Of a DNA stretch of 64,000 nt, positions 50,864 through 59,050 are shown piece after piece. Location: contig JACKAX010000017.1 in the NCBI GenBank assembly GCA_020634875.1, forward strand, positions 1 to 64,000. Reading direction: 5' to 3'. The stretch's first letter is position 1. Every line of letters begins with the position of its first letter. Source of the DNA: Anaerolineales bacterium. GTDB lineage: Bacteria > Chloroflexota > Anaerolineae > Anaerolineales > JABWBV01. The position numbers and the translations under genes are program-made. The notes beneath the pieces were generated by a model. That model saw nothing but the letters and a program-made list of their open reading frames with translations, did not search any database and was not told where the DNA came from.

Positions 50864-53800
50864 GTGCCCCCCTCTACCCTCATCCTCCAAAGCAAAATCA
50901 CCCCGCCGCTTCTCCCCGCCCGCACCCTCGCGCGGGAACGCATCGCCGGACAACTCCTCGACGCCCTCAACCATCGCCTCACGATTCTGCAAGCGGGCGC
51001 GGGGTACGGCAAAAGTACCGCCCTCGCCACCCTCGCCGCCCGTCATCGCCCCTTCGTCTGGTACCAGGTTTCACGGGATGACAACGACCTCGTCGTCTTC
51101 CTCCTCCATCTTTGTCACGCCACCCGCCTCGCTCTCCCGGACATCGCGGGTCTCCCCATCCCCGAACTCGAAGCCTGGGACGCCACCCGCGACCCCTTCC
51201 CCCAGCGCGCCGTGGTGTATCAATATCTCAACGCCCTCAGCGGGCAAGACACCCCCACCCTCCTCGTCATAGATGACGCCCACCTCATCATCGAAAACGC
51301 CGAAATCGCCCACGTCCTCGACCAACTCATCGCCCTCGCCCCACCCCATTTCCACATCCTGCTCTCCTCCCGCCTCTTCATCACCCTCCCCAACCTCTCC
51401 CGCTGGCGGATGCGCGGCGAAGTCCTCACCCTCGACCAATCCGTCCTCGCCTTCACCCAAGACGAAATCGCCGCCCTTTTCGAGCACCACTATCACTACG
51501 AACTCACCGAAGAAGAAGCGGGCATCCTCTACAAAGCCACCGAAGGCTGGGCCATCACCCTCCAACTCATCTGGCAAAGTCTGCGGAGTGGCAGCCTCAC
51601 TTCAATTTCCGAAGAACTCGCCCGGCAGGACAAACCCCTCGAAAGCCTCTTTGAAATGTTGGCGCAAGATGTCCTCGCCCTGCAACCCGAAGATGTCCAA
51701 CGGTTTCTCCGGGCCACCTCCGTCCTGCGCGAACTCACCCCCGACGCGTGCAACGCCCTCCTCAAAACGTCCACCAGCGCGGCCATGCTCGCCTACCTCC
51801 GCCGCCAGGAATTTTTCGTTGTTGACGTAGAAAACCCCGGCGACGAAACTCACACCCTCCGCTACCACTTCATTTTTCACCGTTTCCTCCGCCAACAATC
51901 CACCGAACCCGAACGCCGCGAATGGCACACCCTCGCGGGGGATTATTTCCTCTCGCAGGATGATTTTGCTGCTGCACTTTATCATTTTCTCCGGGCCGAA
52001 AACCCTACTGCCTCCGCGCGCCTGCTCGTCACCTACGGCAGCCAACTCCTTTCCACAGGACGCCTCGATACGCTCGCTTCCTACCTCGACGCGTTGCCCC
52101 CCGCCACCCTTTCCCAGTATCCCACCCTCCTCTTTTACCTCGGCGACCTCGCCCGCCTCCGCAGTCGTTTTCAAGAAGCCCTCGGTTGGTACCAGCAAGC
52201 CGAAAGCCTCTGGCGCGAAAATGGTCAACCCGATGGCGTGAGCCGCGCCTTGCGTGGGCAAGCCCGTGTCTACCTCGACACCGTCAACCCCAGCCGCGCG
52301 GAAGAACTGCTCCAACAATCCCTCCGCCTCAGCGATGGCACCGTTGACCGGGAAGCGCAAGCCCGCCTCCTCGAACTCCTCGCCGAAAACAAACTCAATG
52401 CAGGCAAACCCCTCGAAGCCGAACGCCTCCGCCAGCAAGCCCGTGCCCTCCTCCTCGAAGGCCCCTCCGACAACCAACTCCTCTACCGCGTCCTCCTCCG
52501 CACCGGACGCCTGACCGAAGCCATCGAAAAACTCGAAATCCAGGCCGAAGTCGAACGCGAATCCCCTGTCCAAACTCCCCGCGCCCACCGCGAAACCCCG
52601 CTCCTCCTCTCCATCCTCTACGCTTTCCTCGGCATGTCCGAACCCGCGTACCGCACTGCTCTCGAAGGGACGCAGCGCGGCTTGTCACTCAGTTCGCCGT
52701 TCATTACCGCCGTGGGGTACATGCGGCAGGGGCACGGGCTGATGTTGTTGGGCGATGATCGGTATGACGAAGCGCGCGCGGCGTTCGAGAAAACGATCGA
52801 GTTAAGCAATCAGTTGGCGGTGCCCCGTTTGTGCGTGGAAGCGTATTGGGGTCTGTGTCGCGCGTATGGGTACAAAGGGGATCTGGCAAATGCCGAAGAT
52901 GCCGCCCAGAAGGGGATCGAAATCGCCGCGCAAGCCGGGGACGAGTGGATGGTGTCCATCACATCGCTCGCGATGGGGAACAGTTTTCTGTTCGAGGCGC
53001 GGTACGAGACGGCAGAGACATGGCTCAACCGGGCGCGGCGGGGGTTTGAGGAGTGCAGCGATCCGTTTGGCGTGGTCGTCTCCCAATTGATGCTGTGTTT
53101 GGGCTGGCTCCGGCAGGGAGATACCGTCCGCGTGGCGCAAGTTTTCCCCGGCGTGTTGAAATCTTGCCAACAGCACGGATACGAATTTCTTTTTACCCGC
53201 CCTACCATCCTCGCCGTTTCCGATGCGCGGATGCTGACCCCGCTCCTGGTGTTCGCCCGCAACAAGGGTTGGGAACTGCGCTATGTTGAAAAGTTGTTGC
53301 GCCAGCTTGGCCTGCCCGACATCACAATGCACCCCGGCTACCAGGTGCGGATGCTGACGCTCGGCACGTTCCAAACCTGGTTGGGCGGGGCGCAAATCCC
53401 CAACAACGCCTGGCTCCGGGCGTCGGCGCGCCAGTTGTGGCAACTGCTCCTGACCTTTCACGAGGCCCCGCTCGACCGCGAACAGATTTTTGAACATCTC
53501 TGGCCTGGCACCGACCCCGAAGCCGCCCAACGGAATTTCAAGGTTGCGCTGAATACGCTCTACAAAGTGCTGGAACCCAACCGCCCGCCCGGTGCCGACT
53601 CCGCCTTCATCCTGCGGGAAGGAACGGTCTACGCCCTCCGTCCGGGCGCGGACCTCTGGCTGGACGCGCGGGAGTTCACCCAACAGGTGCGCGAGGCCGA
53701 AGCCCAGTTGCCCGATTACCCGAACCGCGCCATCCCGATCTTGGAACAAGCGCTGTCGCTATACCCGGGCGAGTACATCCCCGAGGCCCGGTACGAAACG

Positions 53801-54106
53801 TGGGCTGCGGCCAAGCGCGAGCAGTTGGCGGTCGTTTTCCTGCAAGCGGCGGACCGGCTGTGCGAACTATATTTGCGAATTGGTCGTTTTGAAGAGACGA
53901 TTTCCCTCGCCCACCGCATTTTGGGCGAAGACCCCTGTTGGGAACGTGCCTACCAACACTTGATGCAAGCCTACGTCCGGGTAGGCGATCACGGGCAGGC
54001 CGCGCGGACGTATCATCGCTGTGTGGAGACGTTGGAGAAGGAGTTGGAAGTGCCGCCGTCCGCGGAGACGGAGCAGTTGTATAAGACGCTGACTGAAAGG
54101 ACTTAG
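50864..54106 (+). CDS. MalT-like STAND ATPase regulator with C-terminal winged helix and BTAD
   Basis: A 1080-aa protein. P-loop GAGYGKST (residues 45-52), Walker B LLVIDDAH and sensor HILLSSR mark a STAND ATPase. A long TPR-like superhelix follows (about 360-800), then a SARP-type winged helix (about 825-920) and a bacterial transcriptional activator domain (about 930-1075). It should be a ligand- and ATP-controlled transcription factor. The start is a GTG at 50864; TAAAAT at 50852-50857 ends 6 nt before it, so the transcript may be leaderless. Third-position bases change from mostly C to mostly G near 52680. An AT-rich lipoprotein gene follows after 10 nt. Confidence 0.88.
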   Translation: MPPSTLILQSKITPPLLPARTLARERIAGQLLDALNHRLTILQAGAGYGKSTALATLAARHRPFVWYQVSRDDNDLVVFLLHLCHATRLALPDIAGLPIPELEAWDATRDPFPQRAVVYQYLNALSGQDTPTLLVIDDAHLIIENAEIAHVLDQLIALAPPHFHILLSSRLFITLPNLSRWRMRGEVLTLDQSVLAFTQDEIAALFEHHYHYELTEEEAGILYKATEGWAITLQLIWQSLRSGSLTSISEELARQDKPLESLFEMLAQDVLALQPEDVQRFLRATSVLRELTPDACNALLKTSTSAAMLAYLRRQEFFVVDVENPGDETHTLRYHFIFHRFLRQQSTEPERREWHTLAGDYFLSQDDFAAALYHFLRAENPTASARLLVTYGSQLLSTGRLDTLASYLDALPPATLSQYPTLLFYLGDLARLRSRFQEALGWYQQAESLWRENGQPDGVSRALRGQARVYLDTVNPSRAEELLQQSLRLSDGTVDREAQARLLELLAENKLNAGKPLEAERLRQQARALLLEGPSDNQLLYRVLLRTGRLTEAIEKLEIQAEVERESPVQTPRAHRETPLLLSILYAFLGMSEPAYRTALEGTQRGLSLSSPFITAVGYMRQGHGLMLLGDDRYDEARAAFEKTIELSNQLAVPRLCVEAYWGLCRAYGYKGDLANAEDAAQKGIEIAAQAGDEWMVSITSLAMGNSFLFEARYETAETWLNRARRGFEECSDPFGVVVSQLMLCLGWLRQGDTVRVAQVFPGVLKSCQQHGYEFLFTRPTILAVSDARMLTPLLVFARNKGWELRYVEKLLRQLGLPDITMHPGYQVRMLTLGTFQTWLGGAQIPNNAWLRASARQLWQLLLTFHEAPLDREQIFEHLWPGTDPEAAQRNFKVALNTLYKVLEPNRPPGADSAFILREGTVYALRPGADLWLDAREFTQQVREAEAQLPDYPNRAIPILEQALSLYPGEYIPEARYETWAAAKREQLAVVFLQAADRLCELYLRIGRFEETISLAHRILGEDPCWERAYQHLMQAYVRVGDHGQAARTYHRCVETLEKELEVPPSAETEQLYKTLTERT

Positions 54107-54116
54107 GGTTGGGTAT

Positions 54117-55172
54117 ATGAAAAGGTTTGTTTTCTCACTTGTGATTTTCGTGATGTTGTTGTCGGGTTGTTCTGAGGCACAAACATCTGCCTCTGTTCAA
54201 CCAACTTTAACAATTTCGTCACCAACCTTAACCCTTACTCTAATACAAACATTATTGGAGACTTCAACCAAAACCCCAACAGACACGCCAAAGCCAACCG
54301 TATCCCCCACCCAAACGCCCAGACCCTCGACAACATCAGCCCCAATTCCCCCTACGGTTCCAATTGCAACGCTGAATGCAAGAGCAACAATAGAAACACT
54401 TGAAGATTTATGCCTTGAATACAAGACTGATTCCAACCGAGCTGTAGAAATATCACCGGATGGAGAGTGGGTTGCAATAGGCTGTGGCTATGACACTAAT
54501 CAGGTTATGATAATAGAAAATCAAAAAGACCTAAAGTGGGTATTAAACTTTGCAGATTTCTTAAATCCAGACCTTGCAGGAATATCGGGCAATTTTTCAC
54601 CAATGGCTTGGAGTTCGGATGGTCGCTTCCTTTACTTCACGAAGTATTTAGGGTGGGACGGTGGCGGCAACCAGTGCTTTTCTGGGTTTGGAGTTTTTGG
54701 GTTGTTTCGATTACATCTAACTACAGGCACATTAGTAACACTTCTTCCAACAGATGATTTCTATGATCATAAAATCAGGTTTTCGCCTACTGTTGAATAT
54801 TATGCTGTAGATTTAAATGGCGTAAGAATAACGAACCTGGAAACAGATGAAGTTACCCAAATAGATGTTTCGGGGGTCATGGACATGCGATGGTCACCTG
54901 ACGGGCGGTATTTAGCTTACTCTATAGCCAGTTGCGGGGATGAATTTGTCGAATCATCATCTATATTTGTTTGGGATTCGGTGACGGGTCAAACACAAGA
55001 ATTATTTGCTTCCGAAGAAATGCGATTGTTGCCCAGTACCTGGATTGACGATTCGATCCTTCGGTTTGAAGGCGAGAAATGGCTTGAGAATAAATACCAA
55101 TACACCATATTTGAGTATGATTTAACTCAGAACGGAATGATTTTCTCCGGCACAGTTACCCCACGCCCCTGA
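54117..55172 (+). CDS. AT-rich lipoprotein with Thr/Pro stalk and propeller-like domain
   Basis: A 351-aa exported protein. The signal ends in the lipobox LLSGC (Cys18). A Thr/Pro/Ser stalk follows (about 28-85), then a domain with ISPDGEWVAIGCG, AWSSDGRFLYF and RWSPDGRYLAYSI repeats, typical of TolB/WD40-like beta-propellers. The gene is clearly richer in A and T than its neighbours, suggesting recent acquisition. It begins 10 nt after the BTAD regulator and is probably co-transcribed. The function is unknown; a cell-surface sensor or binding protein is possible. Confidence 0.8.
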   Translation: MKRFVFSLVIFVMLLSGCSEAQTSASVQPTLTISSPTLTLTLIQTLLETSTKTPTDTPKPTVSPTQTPRPSTTSAPIPPTVPIATLNARATIETLEDLCLEYKTDSNRAVEISPDGEWVAIGCGYDTNQVMIIENQKDLKWVLNFADFLNPDLAGISGNFSPMAWSSDGRFLYFTKYLGWDGGGNQCFSGFGVFGLFRLHLTTGTLVTLLPTDDFYDHKIRFSPTVEYYAVDLNGVRITNLETDEVTQIDVSGVMDMRWSPDGRYLAYSIASCGDEFVESSSIFVWDSVTGQTQELFASEEMRLLPSTWIDDSILRFEGEKWLENKYQYTIFEYDLTQNGMIFSGTVTPRP

Positions 55173-55196
55173 AACAGTGATGTGAAATAATTCTGT

Positions 55197-56165
55197 ATGC
55201 GCGCCAAACAAAACCTCCCCTTTTTACCTTTTGAACGTCGCCTGACCATCAGTCTGATTACGGTGACCGCGCTCTTAACCTGCGTCCTTTATCTCGTCTT
55301 TACTTCCCACGCCCCTGAAACCGAACCCCTATCCCGCACCATCCCCGCCCTCGAACAATTCGTCCTCGTCATGGCCGTGTATCCGATCAAGCTGGCTTAC
55401 ATCCTGCTGGCGTTTGGCGCAATGGTGCTTTTATGGAAAGAAACCACCCGCCCTCTGACCGCGTTGCGGTGGTCCATGATCTTTTTCCTGTTTGGCGAAG
55501 TGGCGTGCTGGTTCAACATCCTCTTCTTTTTTGAGGAGAATCTCGTGTTGGAATATATGCACAGTTGGGGGATGGTGATGTGCCTCGGCTTTTTGGTTTA
55601 TGCGGTTTTGGAAGCGTTGGACAGCAACGTGTTTCACTTCAGCGCGCCAGACTCGAAATGCGCGTTGGCGGGCGTGTGCCACAAATGCGCCAAATTTACC
55701 GAAGCCCCGTGCGCGTTGGAACGGTTTTTCAAATGGACGCTTCCCATCGGTATCCTGCTGGCGTTTGTCCCACTCACCGCGCTGGTGGTTCCGATTTCGT
55801 ACAACACGGAGATTTTCGGGTTCGCGAAAAATCTCTCGCACGACGCGGTGGTGCAATGGTACGAACTGCGCTATGTCCCCTGGGCGAGTGTGGCCCTCAT
55901 CGGAGCTGCCTGGCTGCTCACCCTTTGGCGCGGGCGGCGCGCTGACGTGCTCCGGGTTGCCAAGATTTTGATGGCGGCGGGCGCGGGACATCTCCTGTTT
56001 GCCTTCCTGCGCCTGGCCTTTTTTGCGTTCTACCGCGAGCATTTGGTCTGGCTTGTCTTTTGGGAAGAATTTACGGAATTGATCCTGGTGGGGAGTGTGT
56101 GGATTTCGTTGTGGGTGTTCAAACCCGGATTTTTCTCGCGTTGGGCGAAAGTTCTGCCGATTTAG
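55197..56165 (+). CDS. Eight-helix membrane protein with a four-Cys loop
   Basis: A 322-aa protein, not recognised. About eight membrane helices are seen (about 18-36, 52-80, 90-112, 122-141, 180-200, 233-252, 262-285, 290-312). Between the fourth and fifth lies a soluble loop with C155, C161, C164 and C172 (C-x5-C-x2-C-x7-C), which could hold a metal or iron-sulfur cluster. There is no ribosome site; TGAAATAAT, an extended -10 form, ends 5 nt before the ATG, so the gene may be leaderless. Confidence 0.75.
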   Translation: MRAKQNLPFLPFERRLTISLITVTALLTCVLYLVFTSHAPETEPLSRTIPALEQFVLVMAVYPIKLAYILLAFGAMVLLWKETTRPLTALRWSMIFFLFGEVACWFNILFFFEENLVLEYMHSWGMVMCLGFLVYAVLEALDSNVFHFSAPDSKCALAGVCHKCAKFTEAPCALERFFKWTLPIGILLAFVPLTALVVPISYNTEIFGFAKNLSHDAVVQWYELRYVPWASVALIGAAWLLTLWRGRRADVLRVAKILMAAGAGHLLFAFLRLAFFAFYREHLVWLVFWEEFTELILVGSVWISLWVFKPGFFSRWAKVLPI

Positions 56166-56210
56166 GTTAATTCGCAATAACGCCTAACCCACTTTTGGAT
56201 TCGGTGGGAT

Positions 56211-56307
56211 GATGGTATGCAGAAAACACTGAAAACGCAGAAGGACACAGAAAAATTTATAAAATTCTGTTTCCATCTGTTCCCCTCTGTGCCATCTGTG
56301 TACCATC
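56211..56307. repeat. Palindromic intergenic element
   Basis: GATGGTATGCAG (56211-56222) and CTGTGTACCATC (56296-56307) are inverted repeats matching at 10 of 12 positions. Inside, CAGAAAAATTT faces AAATTCTG, and ATCTGT/CTCTGT motifs recur every 9-12 nt. The segment can fold on itself. No gene is seen in it. Confidence 0.55.
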
Positions 56308-56365
56308 CCCCCTCCTGTAACCCCTCTGTACCGGCCTTCTGCTATCCTTGCAACGAGGCCGAAAA

Positions 56366-56569
56366 ATGACAGACACACCTGAAATCGACTCTTTTATCAT
56401 CCGCATTGTCCACTCTCACCCCGAAGAAACTTCCGCCCAACTGCGGGGCAGTATCCGGCACATTCAAACCAACGAAGAAAAAGCCTTCACCCACTGGCAG
56501 GAAGTGGAGCAGTTTATGAAACGCTTCATTCCCCTCGATGGCCCCCTCTTTCCTCCCGAGGAAGCCTGA
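56366..56569 (+). CDS. Small protein with a WRG-HVQ-like domain
   Basis: A 67-aa protein. Its core, LRGSIRHIQTNEEKAF followed by EVEQFMKRFI, matches residues 40-70 of the phasin-like protein encoded at 59051 (WRGNIHHVQGDEEIPF). Small proteins of this type are, from memory, common in Chloroflexota, with unknown function. GAGG nine bases upstream supports ATG 56366. It lies 75 nt before the alpha/beta hydrolase gene. Confidence 0.7.
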   Translation: MTDTPEIDSFIIRIVHSHPEETSAQLRGSIRHIQTNEEKAFTHWQEVEQFMKRFIPLDGPLFPPEEA

Positions 56570-56644
56570 TCGCTCTCCCCTTCTCCTTTTCACCTTTTCT
56601 CCCCCTCACCTCCTCCCTCCACCCCCCACCCTCAAGGAGTTTCC

Positions 56645-57700
56645 ATGTCCACCGTTCCCACCCTATCCGGCATCACCTCGAAAATGGTGCCCACTTCCCG
56701 CCTTACCACCCACGTCCTCTTCAGTGGCCCGGATGACGGTATTCCCGTTGTCTTCATTCACGGCAACTTTTCCGCCGCCACCTACTATGAAGAAACCATG
56801 CTTGCCATGCCCGCCCAATTCCGTTGCATCGCCCCCGACTTGCGCGGCTATGGCGACACAGAAGACAAAGTTATTGACGGCACGCGCGGCGCACGCGACT
56901 GGGCCGAAGACCTCAGAGCTTTGTCCGATGCCCTCGGCGACAAACCCGGTCATCTCGTCGGATGGTCAATGGGCGGCGCGGCAATCATGCAATTCGCCCT
57001 CGATTACCCCGAACTCGTCGCCTCCCTCACCCTGATCAGCCCGGTCAGCCCTTACGGGTTTGGCGGGACGAAAGACGTGAACGGGACACCGTGTTACGAT
57101 GATTTTGCTGGCTCCGGCGGAGGCACCGTCAACCCCGAATTCGTCAAACGCATCCAGGCGGTTGACCGTTCCGCGGACGATCCCAACTCCCCGCGCAACG
57201 TTATCAACGCCTTTTACTACAAAGGTGGCTACAAAGCCGCCCGCGAAGAAGCCTTCCTCGACGCCGCCCTCCTCGAACGCACCGGCAGTGACCGCTACCC
57301 CGGCGACCTGACCCCCTCCGCCAACTGGCCCAACGTCGCCCCCGGCACGCTTGGCCCGATCAACGCTGGTTCACCCAAATACTTCAACGTCAGCGGCATT
57401 GCCGACCTCGCCCAAAAACCGCCCATTCTCTGGGTTCGCGGCGACGGCGACCAAATCGTCTCCGACGCTTCCTTCTTTGACTTTGGCACGCTCGGTCAAT
57501 TTGGCTTTGTCCCAGGCTGGCCCGGTGCGGACGTTTTCCCGCCCCAGCCGATGGTCTCCCAAACCCGCGCCGTGCTCGAAACCTACAGAGCCAACGGCGG
57601 CAAATACACCGAACTCGTCCTCGACGCTGGTCACGCTCCGCACATCGAAAAACCGGAAGAATTTTTGAAAGCGTTTGTGGCGCATTTGGAAGGGAAATAG
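56645..57700 (+). CDS. Alpha/beta hydrolase
   Basis: A 351-aa hydrolase with oxyanion motif HGNFSAATYY, nucleophile elbow GWSMGGAA, acid in RGDGDQIVSD and His in DAGHAPHIEKPEEF. It has no signal peptide. Bacterial esterases, haloalkane-type hydrolases and intracellular PHA depolymerases share this fold; the closeness of the PHA genes makes the last worth testing. AAGGAG precedes ATG 56645. A palindrome follows the stop. Confidence 0.85.
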   Translation: MSTVPTLSGITSKMVPTSRLTTHVLFSGPDDGIPVVFIHGNFSAATYYEETMLAMPAQFRCIAPDLRGYGDTEDKVIDGTRGARDWAEDLRALSDALGDKPGHLVGWSMGGAAIMQFALDYPELVASLTLISPVSPYGFGGTKDVNGTPCYDDFAGSGGGTVNPEFVKRIQAVDRSADDPNSPRNVINAFYYKGGYKAAREEAFLDAALLERTGSDRYPGDLTPSANWPNVAPGTLGPINAGSPKYFNVSGIADLAQKPPILWVRGDGDQIVSDASFFDFGTLGQFGFVPGWPGADVFPPQPMVSQTRAVLETYRANGGKYTELVLDAGHAPHIEKPEEFLKAFVAHLEGK

Positions 57701-57716
57701 GTAAACAAGTACACAC

Positions 57717-57762
57717 GTACACAGGTAGACAAAGTAGACTCCCACTTTGTTTACCTGTGTAC
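57717..57762. repeat. Inverted repeat after the alpha/beta hydrolase
   Basis: Bases 57717-57735 and 57744-57762 are inverted repeats with one mismatch in 19, around an eight-base loop. No U-run follows, so it is not a standard terminator. It shares its ACCTGTGTAC arm with the direct repeats that continue to 57803. Confidence 0.7.
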
Positions 57763-57803
57763 TCTATATACCTGTCTACCTTGTATACCTGTCTACCTCC
57801 CCC
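57753..57803 (+). promoter_or_regulatory. Three 17-bp direct repeats before the BTAD regulator gene
   Basis: ACCTGTGTAC (57753), ACCTGTCTAC (57770) and ACCTGTCTAC (57787) recur at exact 17-nt spacing, and the last ends just before the ATG at 57804. A fourth copy lies inverted at 57717. The site could be an operator for the SARP-type protein itself, since that family binds direct repeats, or a chance tandem duplication. Confidence 0.45.
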
Positions 57804-58517
57804 ATGCTCCGCATCCAAACCCTCGGCGGGTTCCGTGTCTGGATAGATGGCTATGAAATTCCGCCCACCGCCTGGACCCGGGAAAAAGCACTACACCTGC
57901 TTCACCTGCTGATCACCCTCCGGCTGAAACGCCCCCACAAAGAACAAATCGTTGACATCCTCTGGCCCGATCTTGACCCTGAAACGGGAGATCGGGATTT
58001 TCGCGTTGCCCTCAACGCCCTGCAAAACGCCCTCGAACCCGACCGCGCTCCCCGTACCCCGTCCCAATACGTTATCCGCTCCGAACTGAATTACAGCCTC
58101 AACTTAGGGGAAATCTGGCTGGATGTAGAAGAATTTGAAAAACATCTGGCTGCTGATAATCTCCAAGCCGCCATCGCCCTTTATCACGGCGAATACCTCC
58201 CCGAACGCCGTTACGAAGACTGGACCACTGCCGAACGCGAACGCCTTCATACCCTCGCCCTCAGCGCCATGACCCGCCTCGCCGAACGCCTGCTCCCCTC
58301 CAACCCCCTCGAATCTATCCGCCTCACTCGCCGCGTCCTCGAACTCGATCCTCTATGGGAAAACGCGTACCGGATCGAGATGCAAGCACATTTGTCCACC
58401 GGAAATCGTCCGATGGCGATTCGCGTGTATGAGCAGTGTAAAAAAGTGATGATGGATGAGTTCGGGTTAGAGCCGCTGCCAGAAACCAAACAGCTTTATA
58501 GAAAGATAATAGATTAG
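57804..58517 (+). CDS. Stand-alone SARP-like winged-helix/BTAD regulator
   Basis: A 237-aa protein equal in layout to the last 260 residues of the 1080-aa regulator at 50864: MLRIQTLGGF start, LWPDLDPETGDRDFRVALNA in the winged helix, LWLDVEEFE-like IWLDVEEFEKHL, YHGEYLPERRYEDWT and a BTAD helical domain. It lacks the STAND ATPase and superhelix. ATG 57804 begins exactly at the conserved domain; the frame is open 19 codons upstream, but through repeat DNA. An AT-rich orphan gene follows after 6 nt. Confidence 0.88.
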   Translation: MLRIQTLGGFRVWIDGYEIPPTAWTREKALHLLHLLITLRLKRPHKEQIVDILWPDLDPETGDRDFRVALNALQNALEPDRAPRTPSQYVIRSELNYSLNLGEIWLDVEEFEKHLAADNLQAAIALYHGEYLPERRYEDWTTAERERLHTLALSAMTRLAERLLPSNPLESIRLTRRVLELDPLWENAYRIEMQAHLSTGNRPMAIRVYEQCKKVMMDEFGLEPLPETKQLYRKIID

Positions 58518-58523
58518 CTTTAG

Positions 58524-59000
58524 ATGAAATCAATGAATTGGTTAAAAAAGCCACTTAGGACCCGTAAAAGTGTTGTTATCTTCATACTTTTCATCATCAT
58601 TAGTTGCTTATTTTTGTTCTTCATTACTGATTATGATTATTGGCACAATAACCCAATTGCCGTTCCGTGGAAATATACCGATCCTTTAAGCTTTGAAGTA
58701 GCACTTGATTTGTGTGAGAAACTTTCCATTTCGTTAGGTGATCTACGTTGTCAAACCGATTCGACCGTTTACGCACCTGATTTTGATAAAGAAGTAAAGA
58801 TTATCGCTAACAGTGGGAAATTACAAACATTTGCCGACTGGGAAGCTTACTTCGGGAAATACCAAAGTTACTGTGGGCCAAAAACCCCAGATTTTCAATG
58901 CGATTATGATTTTCATGGTGATGGGGTGTTTTTGATCTATGTGTTTTTTGATGCTGAGGGGAATATGACTCGCTGGCGATTTTCAATTTTAGATGACTGA
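58524..59000 (+). CDS. AT-rich single-helix membrane protein, unknown
   Basis: A 158-aa protein, not recognised. A basic N-terminus (KKPLRTRK) is followed by one membrane helix (about 16-36, VVIFILFIIISCLFLFFI) and an external domain of 120 residues with four Cys (LCEKLS, LRCQT, YCGPK, QCDYD), probably forming disulfides. Base composition is AT-rich compared with its neighbours. It starts 6 nt after the BTAD regulator stop. Confidence 0.7.
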   Translation: MKSMNWLKKPLRTRKSVVIFILFIIISCLFLFFITDYDYWHNNPIAVPWKYTDPLSFEVALDLCEKLSISLGDLRCQTDSTVYAPDFDKEVKIIANSGKLQTFADWEAYFGKYQSYCGPKTPDFQCDYDFHGDGVFLIYVFFDAEGNMTRWRFSILDD

Positions 59001-59038
59001 TTGTCTCCCCCTGCAACTCAACTGTAACATCCCCCTGC

Positions 59039-59044
59039 TATCAT
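59039..59044 (+). promoter_or_regulatory. Extended -10 box of the phasin-like gene
   Basis: TATCAT at 59039-59044 is preceded by TG at 59036-59037, giving TGCTATCAT. It ends 6 nt before ATG 59051, and no ribosome site is seen, so the message is probably leaderless. Confidence 0.55.
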
Positions 59045-59050
59045 CACCCC

